From Acidimicrobiaceae bacterium (lineage in GTDB: Bacteria > Actinomycetota > Acidimicrobiia > Acidimicrobiales > RAAP-2), in the NCBI GenBank assembly GCA_027355725.1, contig DAIEHI010000053.1, forward strand, positions 38,904 through 102,903: a DNA stretch of 64,000 nt, read 5' to 3'. Below the pieces are notes generated by a model. The model saw only the letters and a list, made by a program, of their open reading frames with translations, had not been told where the DNA came from and did not search any database. The translations under genes and the position numbers were made by a program. Shown one piece after another: positions 48,928-59,081 of the stretch (positions within the stretch are counted from its first letter, which is position 1; each line of letters begins with the position of its first letter).

Positions 48928-49061
48928 TGATGTCCTCAGTTCTCCACCCTCCGCGGGGACAACGGAAAGTTCCCACTTCCCGCCCCTCAACGCTAGGCAA
49001 GGGGGGAACTAGAGGCAACTCATTTGCCATAAAATATTTAAATTACCTAATCAGTTGATAT

Positions 49062-49856
49062 TTATCGAACTGGCAAATTGAAGAGTCTGGCCGTATTCCT
49101 AGACGTCGCGCTTCGAAGGACCTCGACGTCCTCGCCCCTCAGTTCGGCGACGAATTCACCAACGACACTCACGAAGGCGGGTTCGTTCGCGCGACCGCGA
49201 TACGGCACCGGAGCGAGGAAGGGGCTGTCCGTCTCGACGTGGAGTCGATCGAGCGGCACCATCTTCGCCGCGTCACGAAGTGATGACGCGTTCTTGAACG
49301 TGACCACACCCGACAACGAGATGTCACAACCCATCGCGAGACACCCTTCAACGTCGTCTGGGGTACCGGTGAAGCAGTGGATCACCGTGCGCGCGGGAAC
49401 ACCCTCGCTCCCTAGAACCTCAAAAAGGTCGTCAAATGCGTCACGTGCGTGGATCACGAGGGCCAGATCGAGCTCGTGGGCGAGCTGAATCTGGGTCGCG
49501 AACGCTTGGCGCTGCGCCACGCGAGGAGAATGCTCGTAGTAGTAATCAAGTCCGCACTCACCGATCCCGACCAGTCGCGCGTGGCCGTTTCTCGCCATCT
49601 CGAGGACAGGCGTGATGTCATCGAGCGCGTCGTGGGGGTGCAGACCTACCGTTGCGTAGATCTCGACATCACCCGACAGCTCGCTCAGCGCGAGCGCCTC
49701 CCTGGAGGACTCCGCGTCGGTGCCAATGACAACGAGCCGGTCAACTCCGGCCTCGAGCGCACGCGCCAAGGTGGCATGCACGTCGGCGAGCACCTGATCG
49801 TCCTTGGAGAGGTACCGGTCCTGGAGGTGACAGTGAGCGTCGGTCCAGTTGCTCAT
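49062..49856 (-). CDS. tatD: TatD-family metal-dependent DNase
   Basis: MSNWTDAHCHLQD; GIGECGLDYYYEHSPRVAQRQAF; HCFTGTPDDVEGCLAMG; VETDSPFLAPVPYRG. Confidence 0.95.
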   Translation of the reverse strand: MSNWTDAHCHLQDRYLSKDDQVLADVHATLARALEAGVDRLVVIGTDAESSREALALSELSGDVEIYATVGLHPHDALDDITPVLEMARNGHARLVGIGECGLDYYYEHSPRVAQRQAFATQIQLAHELDLALVIHARDAFDDLFEVLGSEGVPARTVIHCFTGTPDDVEGCLAMGCDISLSGVVTFKNASSLRDAAKMVPLDRLHVETDSPFLAPVPYRGRANEPAFVSVVGEFVAELRGEDVEVLRSATSRNTARLFNLPVR

Positions 49857-51385
49857 TGGTCAGTTTTGATGCGCGGAAAGAGCGGTTCGCCCTTCTCCAC
49901 TCGGTGCCCGCCGGGATAGAGACCCCAACGTGCGCTCACAGAGAAGAGCTCGTCTGAGGGCGTCCCGCTCAGTCCAATGCGGCGCCAAATCTCTTCGCAC
50001 ACCTGGGGCATCGCTGGTGTGGCGAGGATTGCGACCAATCGGATTGCTTCGAGCGCGTCACCCATCACCGCGTCGACCTCGCGACCCGGTTCCATCTTCC
50101 ACGGTGCGCTCTTCTCCAAGTACGCGTTGGTCGCTCCGATCAGTCTCCACGTCGCTTCGAGTGCGTGGTGGGGGGCGAATCGCTCCCACGCGCTCGCACT
50201 GTCCTCAATCGCCTCGAGCGCCTCAGCACGAAGCGGCGAAGTCTCGCTGGGCGCCGGGCCTACGCCATCGCACTTCGAATTCACCACGGTGGTGACCCGA
50301 GCGACCAGGTTCCCCAGGTTGTTGGCCAGGTCAGTGTTGTAACGAGCGGTGATGCCCTCATGGGAGAACTCGCCGTCATTGCCGAGCACCGTCTCTCGAA
50401 GCAGGTAGTAACGAATGGGATCGACGCCGAATTCATTGGTGAGTACGACCGGCGCGATGTCAGTCAGTCGCACACCACCCTCGGCCGCCATGGTCTTGGA
50501 GAGCTTCTGGCCCCCGACGAGCAGCCAGCCGTGCACCTGGACGTGCGAGACGGGCTCGAGGCCCGCCGCCATGCACATCGCGGGCCACCACACGCAATGA
50601 AAGCGGATGATCTCCTTGCCGATCAGGTGGTGCGAGGCGGGCCACCACTCGGCCACCTCGTCGCCCTCGCGACCGTAGCCAATCGCGGTCAGATAGTTGA
50701 TGAGTGCGTCGTACCACACGTAAAAGACGTGCTTCTCGTCCCAGGGCACCGGTACGCCCCAGTCAATGGACGTGCGCGTGATCGAGATGTCGTTCAGTCC
50801 ACCCTTGATGAACGAGAGCGCTTCGTTGCGCTTGGTCTCGGGGGTGACGAATCCCGGGTGCTTGTCGTAGAACTCGCTCAAGCGCTCCTCGAAGGCGCTC
50901 AGCTTGAAAAAACAGTTCTCCTCTTGCATCTCAGTGAGCGCACGACCGTGGATCGGGCACTTGCCCTCGTCGCTCGACTCGACGGTGTAGTAGTCCTCAC
51001 AACTCACGCAGTAGAGACCCTGGTAGACGTCTTTGTAGATGTAGCCGTTCTCGTAGATGGCGGTGAGGAACTTCTGGACACTCTCGTAGTGACGTGGCTC
51101 GGTGGTACGGATGAAATCGTCGTAACTGATGCCCAGTGCGTCCCACGCCTCTCGAAAGCGCGCTGACGTGCGGTCAGTCCATTCCTGGGGTGTCACGCCG
51201 TTCTTCGCGGCGGCGTCGGCGACTTTTTGGCCGTGTTCGTCGGTTCCGGTCAGGAATTTAGTGTCATCGCCCACGAGGCGATGCCACCTCGCCAGAGCGT
51301 CGGCGTTGACCGTCGTGTAGGCGTGGCCCACGTGCGGCGCGTCATTGACGTAGTAGATGGGAGTGGTTATATAGAAGCGACCCAT
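49853..51385 (-). CDS. metG: Methionyl-tRNA synthetase
   Basis: FYITTPIYYVNDAPHVGHAYTTVNADALAR; HVHGWLLVGGQKLSKTMA-like KLSKT. Confidence 0.96.
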   Translation of the reverse strand: MGRFYITTPIYYVNDAPHVGHAYTTVNADALARWHRLVGDDTKFLTGTDEHGQKVADAAAKNGVTPQEWTDRTSARFREAWDALGISYDDFIRTTEPRHYESVQKFLTAIYENGYIYKDVYQGLYCVSCEDYYTVESSDEGKCPIHGRALTEMQEENCFFKLSAFEERLSEFYDKHPGFVTPETKRNEALSFIKGGLNDISITRTSIDWGVPVPWDEKHVFYVWYDALINYLTAIGYGREGDEVAEWWPASHHLIGKEIIRFHCVWWPAMCMAAGLEPVSHVQVHGWLLVGGQKLSKTMAAEGGVRLTDIAPVVLTNEFGVDPIRYYLLRETVLGNDGEFSHEGITARYNTDLANNLGNLVARVTTVVNSKCDGVGPAPSETSPLRAEALEAIEDSASAWERFAPHHALEATWRLIGATNAYLEKSAPWKMEPGREVDAVMGDALEAIRLVAILATPAMPQVCEEIWRRIGLSGTPSDELFSVSARWGLYPGGHRVEKGEPLFPRIKTDQ

Positions 51386-51403
51386 CCATCAAGGGTACTG
51401 AAC

Positions 51404-52246
51404 TTACGATGCGTCACCAGCGCGCACCTCAAGGGCCACGCGATACGCGTCTCGATGCGACACACCGAGTGCGTCAGCCACCGACGCCACCGCGTCACGC
51501 ACGCTCACGCCACTGTTCAGTTGTTCTCGAAGCGCGGAGCGGACCGTTGAAGGATCCACCGGAGCCTGCGCCTGGGCTCCTTCGAGGACCACGACCACTT
51601 CACCGAGCACCTCACGGGCACTAAAAATGGCGGCCACCTCCTCGAGCGTGCCGCGCACGACCTCTTCGTGGAGTTTGGTGATTTCGCGGGCCACTGCGAC
51701 GCGTCGGGTCACAAAGCGCGAGGCCAACTCGCTCAGCGTATTTACGAGACGCTGGGGCGATTCATAGAAGACGATCGTGCGCTCCTCGCGCGCCCAGCGC
51801 TCGAAGAGGGCGTCACGCTCACCGCGCTTTCGAGGGACGAAACCCTCCATGCAGAAGCGTTCAGTGTCGAGCCCACTTATCGTGAGGGCCGCGATGAGCG
51901 CCGAGGGACCCGGCACGGTCGAGACCAAGAGTCCCGCTTCAGCGACCGCGGCCACCACCCGGCTCCCGGGATCGCTGATCGCGGGAGTCCCGGCATCACT
52001 GATGAGAACCACCGTTTGGCCCGCTCGCACCCGCTCGACGATCTCAGCGCACTGGGAGGCCTCATTGTGCTCGTGCAACGACTGTAAGCGTCCATGCGCG
52101 GCGATGTCGTAGGCACTGAAGAGGGTCCTCGAATGGCGAGTGTCCTCGCAGTAGACCACGTCGGCGATGCTGAGGAACTCAATAGCGCGTCGCGAGATGT
52201 CGCCGAGATTTCCAAGTGGCGTCGCGACCAGCACCAATTGACCCAT
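51404..52246 (-). CDS. rsmI: 16S rRNA (cytidine1402-2'-O)-methyltransferase
   Basis: MGQLVLVATPLGNLGDISRRAIEFLSIADVVYCEDTRHSRTL; GTPAISDPGSRVV; start ATG 52246. Confidence 0.95.
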   Translation of the reverse strand: MGQLVLVATPLGNLGDISRRAIEFLSIADVVYCEDTRHSRTLFSAYDIAAHGRLQSLHEHNEASQCAEIVERVRAGQTVVLISDAGTPAISDPGSRVVAAVAEAGLLVSTVPGPSALIAALTISGLDTERFCMEGFVPRKRGERDALFERWAREERTIVFYESPQRLVNTLSELASRFVTRRVAVAREITKLHEEVVRGTLEEVAAIFSAREVLGEVVVVLEGAQAQAPVDPSTVRSALREQLNSGVSVRDAVASVADALGVSHRDAYRVALEVRAGDAS

Positions 52247-52326
52247 TGTCCTGGCGTCGTTCGTCCTGTCCACCGCTGTCCCCTCGTTTGGCCCGAGAGC
52301 CGCTCTACCTACTAACATTGTCACCT

Positions 52327-52410
52327 ATGTCAAAACGGACTGTGAAGCGCAAGCTACGCGCAAAGAAAAAGGCTAACCACGGCAAGAAGCCGAACTGCGG
52401 TCGCGGCTAA
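52327..52410 (+). CDS. 50S ribosomal protein bL37
   Basis: 27-aa MSKRTVKRKLRAKKKANHGKKPNCGRG; C-terminal KANHGK.PN matches the short mycobacterial bL37 pattern; TAACAT 8 nt before ATG. Confidence 0.88.
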   Translation: MSKRTVKRKLRAKKKANHGKKPNCGRG

Positions 52411-52421
52411 GTCGCTTCCGC

Positions 52422-53279
52422 TTACAGCACACCGTCCCACTTACACCCTCGGAGCGTTAAGAGCTCATTGAGTACCGTCGGCGTGTCGCTGATGATGCCG
52501 TCCACGCCCAAGTCGAGCAATCGGCTCATTTCGTCGACTTCGTTAATGGTCCACACGTGCACGGCCACGCCGGCGCGGTGCGCGGTCTCGACGAACTGCT
52601 CGCTGACCACTGTGAGATCGCCGTAGGTCGCGGGAACCTGAAACGCGCACACCGGCGCCACCACGGGTGTCGAACCTTCGAGCATCGAGAAATAGAAGGC
52701 GGCCGTCTCACCAGTCGCAGCTGAGGTGGCGACCTCGGGGGCCAACGAGCGAAACTTCTCAATCGCCTCATCGAGGAAGGACGCGACGATCACCGAGTCG
52801 GTGCGCTCGAGGCGGCGAAGTTCGTTCGCGAGGAGCGCTTCGTAGCCTTCGACGTCGGGCTCGGACTGTTTGATGTCAAGGTTCAAGAGGATCGACGGGA
52901 ACTGAACGGCCACTTGCTCAAGCGTGGCAATGGCGAAGCGTACATCGTGCGGAGCCTTGCCCCGATCGACGTAGCGATCATCGCCGAGACCGGGATTCAC
53001 CGTTGAGCCCGGCACCCACCAATAGGCATTGTCCATCTCACGAAGTTGCGCCAACGTGAGAGTGTTGATCGCGCCGTGATGGTTGGTGGTGCGATCAACG
53101 GTGGCGTCGTGGCAGACAACGATCTGACGATCCTTGGTTGCGTGCACGTCGAGTTCAATCGCGCTCGCCCCGTGATCAATGGCGTGGGCGATCGCCGCCA
53201 GTGTCGACGAAGGTGCTTCGAATGACCCACCTTGATGAGCGAACGCCACTACTCGGCGTTCGAGCCAGACAGTGCTCAC
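52422..53279 (-). CDS. Glycerophosphodiester phosphodiesterase
   Basis: AFAHQGGSFEAPSSTLAAIAHAIDHGASAIELDVHATKDRQIVVCHDATVDRTT. Confidence 0.93.
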   Translation of the reverse strand: MSTVWLERRVVAFAHQGGSFEAPSSTLAAIAHAIDHGASAIELDVHATKDRQIVVCHDATVDRTTNHHGAINTLTLAQLREMDNAYWWVPGSTVNPGLGDDRYVDRGKAPHDVRFAIATLEQVAVQFPSILLNLDIKQSEPDVEGYEALLANELRRLERTDSVIVASFLDEAIEKFRSLAPEVATSAATGETAAFYFSMLEGSTPVVAPVCAFQVPATYGDLTVVSEQFVETAHRAGVAVHVWTINEVDEMSRLLDLGVDGIISDTPTVLNELLTLRGCKWDGVL

Positions 53280-53602
53280 GCGTACGGTGTCGCGCTCGGA
53301 AAGAGCTTCATCCGCATACGGCGCTCCATATAGAACGCGAGACCCGGAACGAAACCCGCGAGCATCATCAGCACCACGTAGCCAATGTGCAAACGGGCCT
53401 TCAGGGCGACCTGAAAGGACATCACCAAATAGATCGGGTAGAGCACGACACCGTGCGCGATGCCGTCGACGGTCACCAGTCCCTCAAGGTCTTTCCAGAG
53501 TTTCAGGTCGATGCCGTGAAGGATCAGGAAGACAAAGAGCGTCAGCAGTGTGGTACCAGTCACAAAGGACATGATCCGGTATCGGGCGAACGCCTTCTCC
53601 AC
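53276..53602 (-). CDS. DUF3817 membrane protein
   Basis: FARYRIMSFVTGTTLLTLFVFLILHGIDL...DGIAHGVVLYPIYLVMSFQVALKARLHIGYVVLMMLAGFVPGLAFYMERR. Confidence 0.85.
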   Translation of the reverse strand: MEKAFARYRIMSFVTGTTLLTLFVFLILHGIDLKLWKDLEGLVTVDGIAHGVVLYPIYLVMSFQVALKARLHIGYVVLMMLAGFVPGLAFYMERRMRMKLFPSATPYA

Positions 53603-53976
53603 TAATGACCCCAGAGTCGCTTCTTGGTCACGATCGAGAGCTTCTCTAGGTGGTCGTTGTATTCAGCGAGTGCCGCGTCTTCGGGCTCGGGAGTGGCTTG
53701 GCGCGCGATCTGCGCCTCGGCGCGCATGGCAGCCTCGTACTCGCGTCGCGCGTTCTCTTGTTCCTCGGTGACCTTCTCGACGTTCAACATGGCGTACCAC
53801 CCGAGCACGCCGAGCACACCAAAGACGGGCCATTCAATCGAGTAGAGGAAGCTCAGTGAGTTGCCCTGGACCGCGCGGCCGACCTGCCACCACGCTGCGG
53901 TGGCCGACATCCCCAACCAGGCGACGAGTGCGACGTGCAGGATCAGTGCCCGGCGAGATAAGTACTTCGACTTCAC
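53602..53976 (-). CDS. Two-TM membrane protein of unknown function
   Basis: LILHVALVAWLGMSATAAWWQVGRAVQGNSLSFLYSIEWPVFGVLGVLGWYAML; overlaps DUF3817 gene stop/start. Confidence 0.7.
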   Translation of the reverse strand: MKSKYLSRRALILHVALVAWLGMSATAAWWQVGRAVQGNSLSFLYSIEWPVFGVLGVLGWYAMLNVEKVTEEQENARREYEAAMRAEAQIARQATPEPEDAALAEYNDHLEKLSIVTKKRLWGH

Positions 53977-54031
53977 GGTGACATCATATAGACCCGAAAG
54001 CGAAAAATTAATTCTCCCCTAATATTGTTTC

Positions 54032-54871
54032 GTGCCCGGTATGTCAATGCAGCAGTTTTCGTGGCATCACCTCAACCAGTGGCATTTTGGGGTAATTCCC
54101 ATCGTCCTACTAGGTATTGCGGGATACCTGTACGCGAAGGGACTGCGCCGCCAACCAGCTTGGCCCCGGTCACGGGCTGTGTGGTTCTACCTCGGATTGT
54201 TGGTCACGTTCCTCGCTACTGAATCGGTGCTCGGGGTCTATGACATGGAGTACTTCAGTGACCACATGATCCAACATCTCTTATTGATCATGGTGGCGGC
54301 TCCCCTCTTCGCGCTCAGCGCGCCACTCGATCTCGCTTACGACGCGGGCAACGTCCAGCTTCGTCGCATCCTCGACTCTCGCGCGCTGACACTCATCACC
54401 CAACCGCTCTTCGCGTTCGCGCTGTACTTCGTCTTCATCCCCCTCACCCACCTCACCGGGCTGTTCAACCTCATGATGGAGCACGAGTGGGTCCACCACA
54501 GTGAGCAGATCGGCTTTTTGGTGGTTGGCTACTTGTTCTTTCGCGTCGCGTTCGGCCGCGAGCGCGGCACCACGATCCATCGTGGTCTGCGCCTGGTCTT
54601 CGTGATGGCTGCGGTGCCGGTCGACACCTTCACCGGCCTCGCTCTCGTGATGTCCTCGCACAACCCGTTCCCGAGTTACGCCGCCATGGCCCCCGCGGGT
54701 TCGACGCCACGTTCAATTCTCGCCAATGTCCACCTCGGCGGGGCGATCATGTGGATCGGTGGCGACGCATTGATGCTGCTCGCCTGCATTCCCATTGCCG
54801 TGGCGTGGGTGCGGTGGGAGACGATTCGAACGAGAGAGCTCGACCGCGAGCTCGACGCGCAGGGCCTCTAG
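54032..54871 (+). CDS. CtaG/caa3-type cytochrome c oxidase assembly protein
   Basis: Multi-TM, SDHMIQHLLLIMVAAPLFALSAPLDLAY; GTG 54032, TAATAT 6 nt upstream. Confidence 0.88.
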   Translation: MPGMSMQQFSWHHLNQWHFGVIPIVLLGIAGYLYAKGLRRQPAWPRSRAVWFYLGLLVTFLATESVLGVYDMEYFSDHMIQHLLLIMVAAPLFALSAPLDLAYDAGNVQLRRILDSRALTLITQPLFAFALYFVFIPLTHLTGLFNLMMEHEWVHHSEQIGFLVVGYLFFRVAFGRERGTTIHRGLRLVFVMAAVPVDTFTGLALVMSSHNPFPSYAAMAPAGSTPRSILANVHLGGAIMWIGGDALMLLACIPIAVAWVRWETIRTRELDRELDAQGL

Positions 54872-54899
54872 GGCACATCTTCGCGGTCTCGGTGACGAG

Positions 54900-55937
54900 C
54901 TAGAGAAGACCGGCTTCGATGGCCATCTCTTCGAGATCGCTCTCGGGTCGCGCACCCAAGTGAGTGATGATCTCGCCCGCGCACAAAGAACCCAACTGGG
55001 CCGATTCGACCGGATCGGCGCCGAGCGCGAGTCCGTAGAGAAAGCCCGAGGCGAACATGTCGCCCGCGCCGTTCTGGTCCATCACGTGTTCGACCTCGTG
55101 CGCGGGCACCGACACCACGCCAGAGAACGTCGCCACGTCGGCCCCCTTCGGCCCTCTGGTCACGACAGCGAGGATTCCGAGCTCTTCAATCGCGTCAAAG
55201 GCCCGGTCGAGTGATTCGACCTGGAAGAGCGATTTGATCTCGGTCTCATTGGATAACAGCACGTCAACGTCACCCGTGATGAGATCGAGGAAGTCCCGAC
55301 GATGCCGGTCGACACAGAACATGTCCGACAACGACAACGCCACCATTGAATCGTGCTCGTGGGCGAAGTTGACGACCTTTCGAATGGCCTCCTTCGCGGG
55401 GGGCAGGTCGAAGAGGTAGCCCTCGACGTAGGTGATCTCGGAGCGTGAGATCAGGTTCTCCTTGATGTCAGAGACCTGAAGTTGGTTGGACGCCCCGAGG
55501 TAGGTGGCCATGGTGCGTTGCGCGTCTTCACTGATGAACACGTGGCAACGACCGGTGGCACCCTCGCCGTCGTTAGCGATGGCGAGATCCAATTCGACAC
55601 CCAAGGAGCGAAGGTCGTGCGTGAAGCGTTCGCCGAACTCGTCCGCGGCCACTTTTCCGATGTAGCCGCAGGTGCCGCCGAGTGACGCCACGCCCGCGAT
55701 GGAATTAGCCACGGATCCACCGGACATCTGGATCGTGGGACCCATGGCGTTGTAGAAGATGTCGAGCTGGTGCTCTTCAATGAGTGCCATGGCGGCCTTG
55801 GTGAGTCCGAGGTCTTTGAACACCTCGTCGTAGTCCTGAGCGATGATGTCGAGCATGGCGTTACCAATTCCGGTCACGGCGAGACGATTAGGACCGGGCT
55901 TGACTCGCAGTGAAACGGGCGTTGGCGAATTTGTCAC
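54900..55937 (-). CDS. PfkB-family carbohydrate kinase (adenosine kinase-like)
   Basis: TGIGNAMLDIIAQ; SGGSVANSIAGVASLGG; VMDQNGAGDMFASGFLYGLA. Confidence 0.9.
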   Translation of the reverse strand: MTNSPTPVSLRVKPGPNRLAVTGIGNAMLDIIAQDYDEVFKDLGLTKAAMALIEEHQLDIFYNAMGPTIQMSGGSVANSIAGVASLGGTCGYIGKVAADEFGERFTHDLRSLGVELDLAIANDGEGATGRCHVFISEDAQRTMATYLGASNQLQVSDIKENLISRSEITYVEGYLFDLPPAKEAIRKVVNFAHEHDSMVALSLSDMFCVDRHRRDFLDLITGDVDVLLSNETEIKSLFQVESLDRAFDAIEELGILAVVTRGPKGADVATFSGVVSVPAHEVEHVMDQNGAGDMFASGFLYGLALGADPVESAQLGSLCAGEIITHLGARPESDLEEMAIEAGLL

Positions 55938-55976
55938 TTAGCGAGCGTAGAACTTTTGGCCCTAAGGTGGCGACTT

Positions 55977-58478
55977 ATGAGTTCCACAAATAACCCTTAC
56001 CGCCTGAACCGAGACGTCGTACCCTTCGCGTACCGAATCTTTCTGACCCCTGACCTCGATGCGGCCAGTTTCGCCGGTCGGGTGGAAATCGACGTGAACG
56101 TCAACGAAGCGGTCTCACAGTTCACCCTGAACGCCATTGAATTGGCCCTCGGTGCCGCCACACTCTCCACCGCTGGTACTTCGTACCGCTCGAGCGAGCC
56201 GACCTTCGACGAGACCTACGAGACCGCCACCTTCGCTTTCGACGAGAAACTGCCCGTGGGCGTTGCGACCATAGAGCTGGCCTTCACTGGTGTCTTGAAT
56301 GACCAGTTGCACGGCTTCTACCGTTCGACCTTCACCGACGCGAGTGGCACCAGCCACGTCATCGCCACCACCCAATTCGAGCACTCCGACGCGCGCCGCG
56401 CGTTCCCGTGCTGGGACGAACCCTCATTCAAGGCGACCTACCAGGTCAACCTCACCGTGCCGAGCCACCTTGCTGCGTACTCGAACTCACCCGAGATCTC
56501 GAACACCGAACTCGGCAACGGCCAACGCACGGTGAGCTACGCACCCACCATGAAGATGTCGACGTACCTCGTTGCCTTCATCGTTGGACCATTTGAAGAG
56601 ACCGCGGCGGTGGACGTCGACGGGACCCCACTGCGGGTGGTCTACCCCATTGGCAAGGGGCATCTCGCAGCGCTCGCCCTTGAATCTGGGGCTTTCGCCC
56701 TTCGATTCTTCGCCGAGTACTTCGACATCGCCTACCCCGGCGACAAGCTCGACATGGTCGCGATCCCCGACTTCGCCTTTGGGGCAATGGAGAACTTGGG
56801 CTGTGTCACCTACCGAGAGACCGCGCTGCTGGTGGACCCCGCCTCGGCGTCACTAGCTGAGATGCAGCGGGTTGTCGAGGTGGTCGCCCATGAGATTGCC
56901 CACATGTGGTTCGGCGACCTCGTCACCATGGAATGGTGGGAGGGGATCTGGCTCAACGAGGCCTTTGCGACCTTCATGCAGATCCTGTGCACCAACGCCA
57001 TGCGTCCCCAGTGGAAGATGTGGGTCGGTTTTGGCGTCGACCGCGACGCTGCGCTCCAGATCGACGGCTTGCACTCGACGCGTCCCATTGAGTACGAGGT
57101 GATCTCGCCCGATGACACCCGAGGGATGTTCGACCTCTTGACCTACGAAAAGGGTGGCTCGGTCCTGCGCATGCTCGAGCAGTACCTCGGCGAAACGACG
57201 TTTCGTGATGGCATTCGCCACTACCTGAAGAAGCACAGCTACGCCAACACCGTGACAACCGACCTGTGGGACGCGCTCGAAGAGACCTCGGGTCAGCCCG
57301 TGCGCGCGATGATGAACACCTGGATCCTCCAGGGTGGACACCCACTCGTGACCCTCGAGGGCGGCGCACTTCGTCAACAGCCCTTCATGTACGGTCCGTC
57401 TCGAGGTACGAGTGCCATCGGGACCTCCTGGCTCGTGCCCGTGCTCACCCGCTCCCTGCGCGGAGGGCCGACGAGCCGACACCTCTTGGGTGATGAGCCC
57501 ATTACGGTGAGTGACGAGTCGCCGGTGGTCTTGAACGCGGGCGGCTCTGGGGTGTTTCGCTCGCGCTACGGAACCGAAGAACTGCGCGCCATTGCCCAGC
57601 ACATCGCTCAACTCGAAGAACTCGAGCGAGCCACACTCGTGGCCGACAGTTGGGCGTCGCTGTTCGCTGGCCACATCACCTGGGACGCCTTTCTCGCCAT
57701 TGCGAACGGCCTCGGCGACCAGGATGAGCCCACACCGTGGGGCACCGTGGCGACGGCCTTCGACTTCGCTCACCGCGCGCTCACCCTCGAGCAGCGGCCC
57801 GCGCTCGTCCAACAGGTCCGTGACCTCTTCACGAGCCAGTTCGAGCGACTGGGCTGGGACCCACGAGCGGGCGAGAGTGAACTCACCCCGCAACTGCGAG
57901 CAATCGTCATCGGCGCGCTCGGGGTGATTGGTGAGAATCAGGCGATCCGCGAGGAAGCGGTTCGCCGCTTCGAGGCGAACACCATGGACGGCGACCTCGC
58001 ACGCACGATCCTTCGCATCGTGGCGAGCGTGAAGCGACCCGGCGACTTTGACGTGTTCCTCGAGCGCTACCACGCCGCCGCGACCCCCCAAGAGGAGCAG
58101 CGCTATCAATGGGGACTCGCGGACTTCGCTGACGAGGCCCTGGCGCTGCGCGCCGCCGAGATGTGCTTCTCCCAGTTTCGAAACCAGGACTCGGCGATCG
58201 TGCTCGGATTACTCTCACGCAACGTTGAGACGGGCCCCCTGGTCTGGAAGTTCCTCACGCGACGCTGGGACGAAGCAATGGAGAAGTTCCCACTCAACTC
58301 GCACTCGCGCCTGGCAATGGGTATCCCAACCTTCATCCGCGACGAGGCGTTCGCCAATGAGGTCGAGGCTTTTCACACCGCCCACCCCATTGGCGGCGAG
58401 CAGCGCACCGTCCAACAACAAATCGAGCGCATGCGCGTGGGCCTCAGTTTCGCGAGTGCCCTGCGCGGACAGTTCTAG
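55977..58478 (+). CDS. pepN: M1-family aminopeptidase
   Basis: FGAMENLGCVTYRE (GAMEN), VVAHEIAHMWFGDLVTMEWWEGIWLNEAFATFM (HExxH...E); start ATG 55977. Confidence 0.95.
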   Translation: MSSTNNPYRLNRDVVPFAYRIFLTPDLDAASFAGRVEIDVNVNEAVSQFTLNAIELALGAATLSTAGTSYRSSEPTFDETYETATFAFDEKLPVGVATIELAFTGVLNDQLHGFYRSTFTDASGTSHVIATTQFEHSDARRAFPCWDEPSFKATYQVNLTVPSHLAAYSNSPEISNTELGNGQRTVSYAPTMKMSTYLVAFIVGPFEETAAVDVDGTPLRVVYPIGKGHLAALALESGAFALRFFAEYFDIAYPGDKLDMVAIPDFAFGAMENLGCVTYRETALLVDPASASLAEMQRVVEVVAHEIAHMWFGDLVTMEWWEGIWLNEAFATFMQILCTNAMRPQWKMWVGFGVDRDAALQIDGLHSTRPIEYEVISPDDTRGMFDLLTYEKGGSVLRMLEQYLGETTFRDGIRHYLKKHSYANTVTTDLWDALEETSGQPVRAMMNTWILQGGHPLVTLEGGALRQQPFMYGPSRGTSAIGTSWLVPVLTRSLRGGPTSRHLLGDEPITVSDESPVVLNAGGSGVFRSRYGTEELRAIAQHIAQLEELERATLVADSWASLFAGHITWDAFLAIANGLGDQDEPTPWGTVATAFDFAHRALTLEQRPALVQQVRDLFTSQFERLGWDPRAGESELTPQLRAIVIGALGVIGENQAIREEAVRRFEANTMDGDLARTILRIVASVKRPGDFDVFLERYHAAATPQEEQRYQWGLADFADEALALRAAEMCFSQFRNQDSAIVLGLLSRNVETGPLVWKFLTRRWDEAMEKFPLNSHSRLAMGIPTFIRDEAFANEVEAFHTAHPIGGEQRTVQQQIERMRVGLSFASALRGQF

Positions 58479-58487
58479 GCGAGGGTC

Positions 58488-59081
58488 ATGAGCGTAGGGG
58501 CGTTCCTGGGCATCTTCGCCCTGATGTTCTTGTTGGAACTTCCCGACAAGACCATGATCGCCACCATTGTCATGAGCACCCGCGCTCGACCTTCGTCGAT
58601 CGTGGTCGGCGCGTCGGCCGGTTTCGTTGTCCAGATGGCCCTCGCAGTGGCGGCGGGGAGTCTGCTCACGTTGCTGCCATCGCACATCAAAGAGCTCATC
58701 GTCGCCCTGTTGTTCCTCGGCGGCGCCGGGTACCTGCTGTTCGTCTCAGAAAAGGACGTCGAAGCAGAAGGTACCCGCGAGGGCCAAAGTGAACGCCCGT
58801 CCTCGAGGGGTCGCGAGATGCTCACCGCCTTCACGGTGATCTTCGTTGGAGAATTCGGTGACCTCACCCAGATCCAGGCCGCCAACTTCAGCGCCAAGAC
58901 CCACCAGCCCTTCGAGGTGTTCATCGCCTCCTCACTCGCCCTTATCGCCATCAGCTTCGTCGGCGCATACGGCGGCAAGCTCTTGCAGCGCTTCGTGCCG
59001 CTCTCAAAGATCCGCATCATCGGCGGTCTCATCTTCGCGGGGCTCGGTGTCTACACGCTCGTGAGAGTCTTCGTCGGATGA
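58488..59081 (+). CDS. TMEM165/GDT1 (UPF0016) family transporter
   Basis: LLELPDKTMIATIVMSTR and VGEFGDLTQIQAANFSAK paired motifs. Confidence 0.88.
   Translation: MSVGAFLGIFALMFLLELPDKTMIATIVMSTRARPSSIVVGASAGFVVQMALAVAAGSLLTLLPSHIKELIVALLFLGGAGYLLFVSEKDVEAEGTREGQSERPSSRGREMLTAFTVIFVGEFGDLTQIQAANFSAKTHQPFEVFIASSLALIAISFVGAYGGKLLQRFVPLSKIRIIGGLIFAGLGVYTLVRVFVG

Noticed and set aside
48928-49061. c-di-AMP (ydaO/yuaA) riboswitch upstream of the PASTA-DPBB gene
   Set aside because: Expected for a cell-wall hydrolase, but I could not find the conserved GGGGGACCCA/GGGGUGAAUC-type core by eye; an Infernal search would decide.
56853-58109. 418-aa minus-strand ORF inside the M1 aminopeptidase gene
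   Set aside because: Antisense shadow ORF; the pepN frame carries GAMEN and HExxH motifs.
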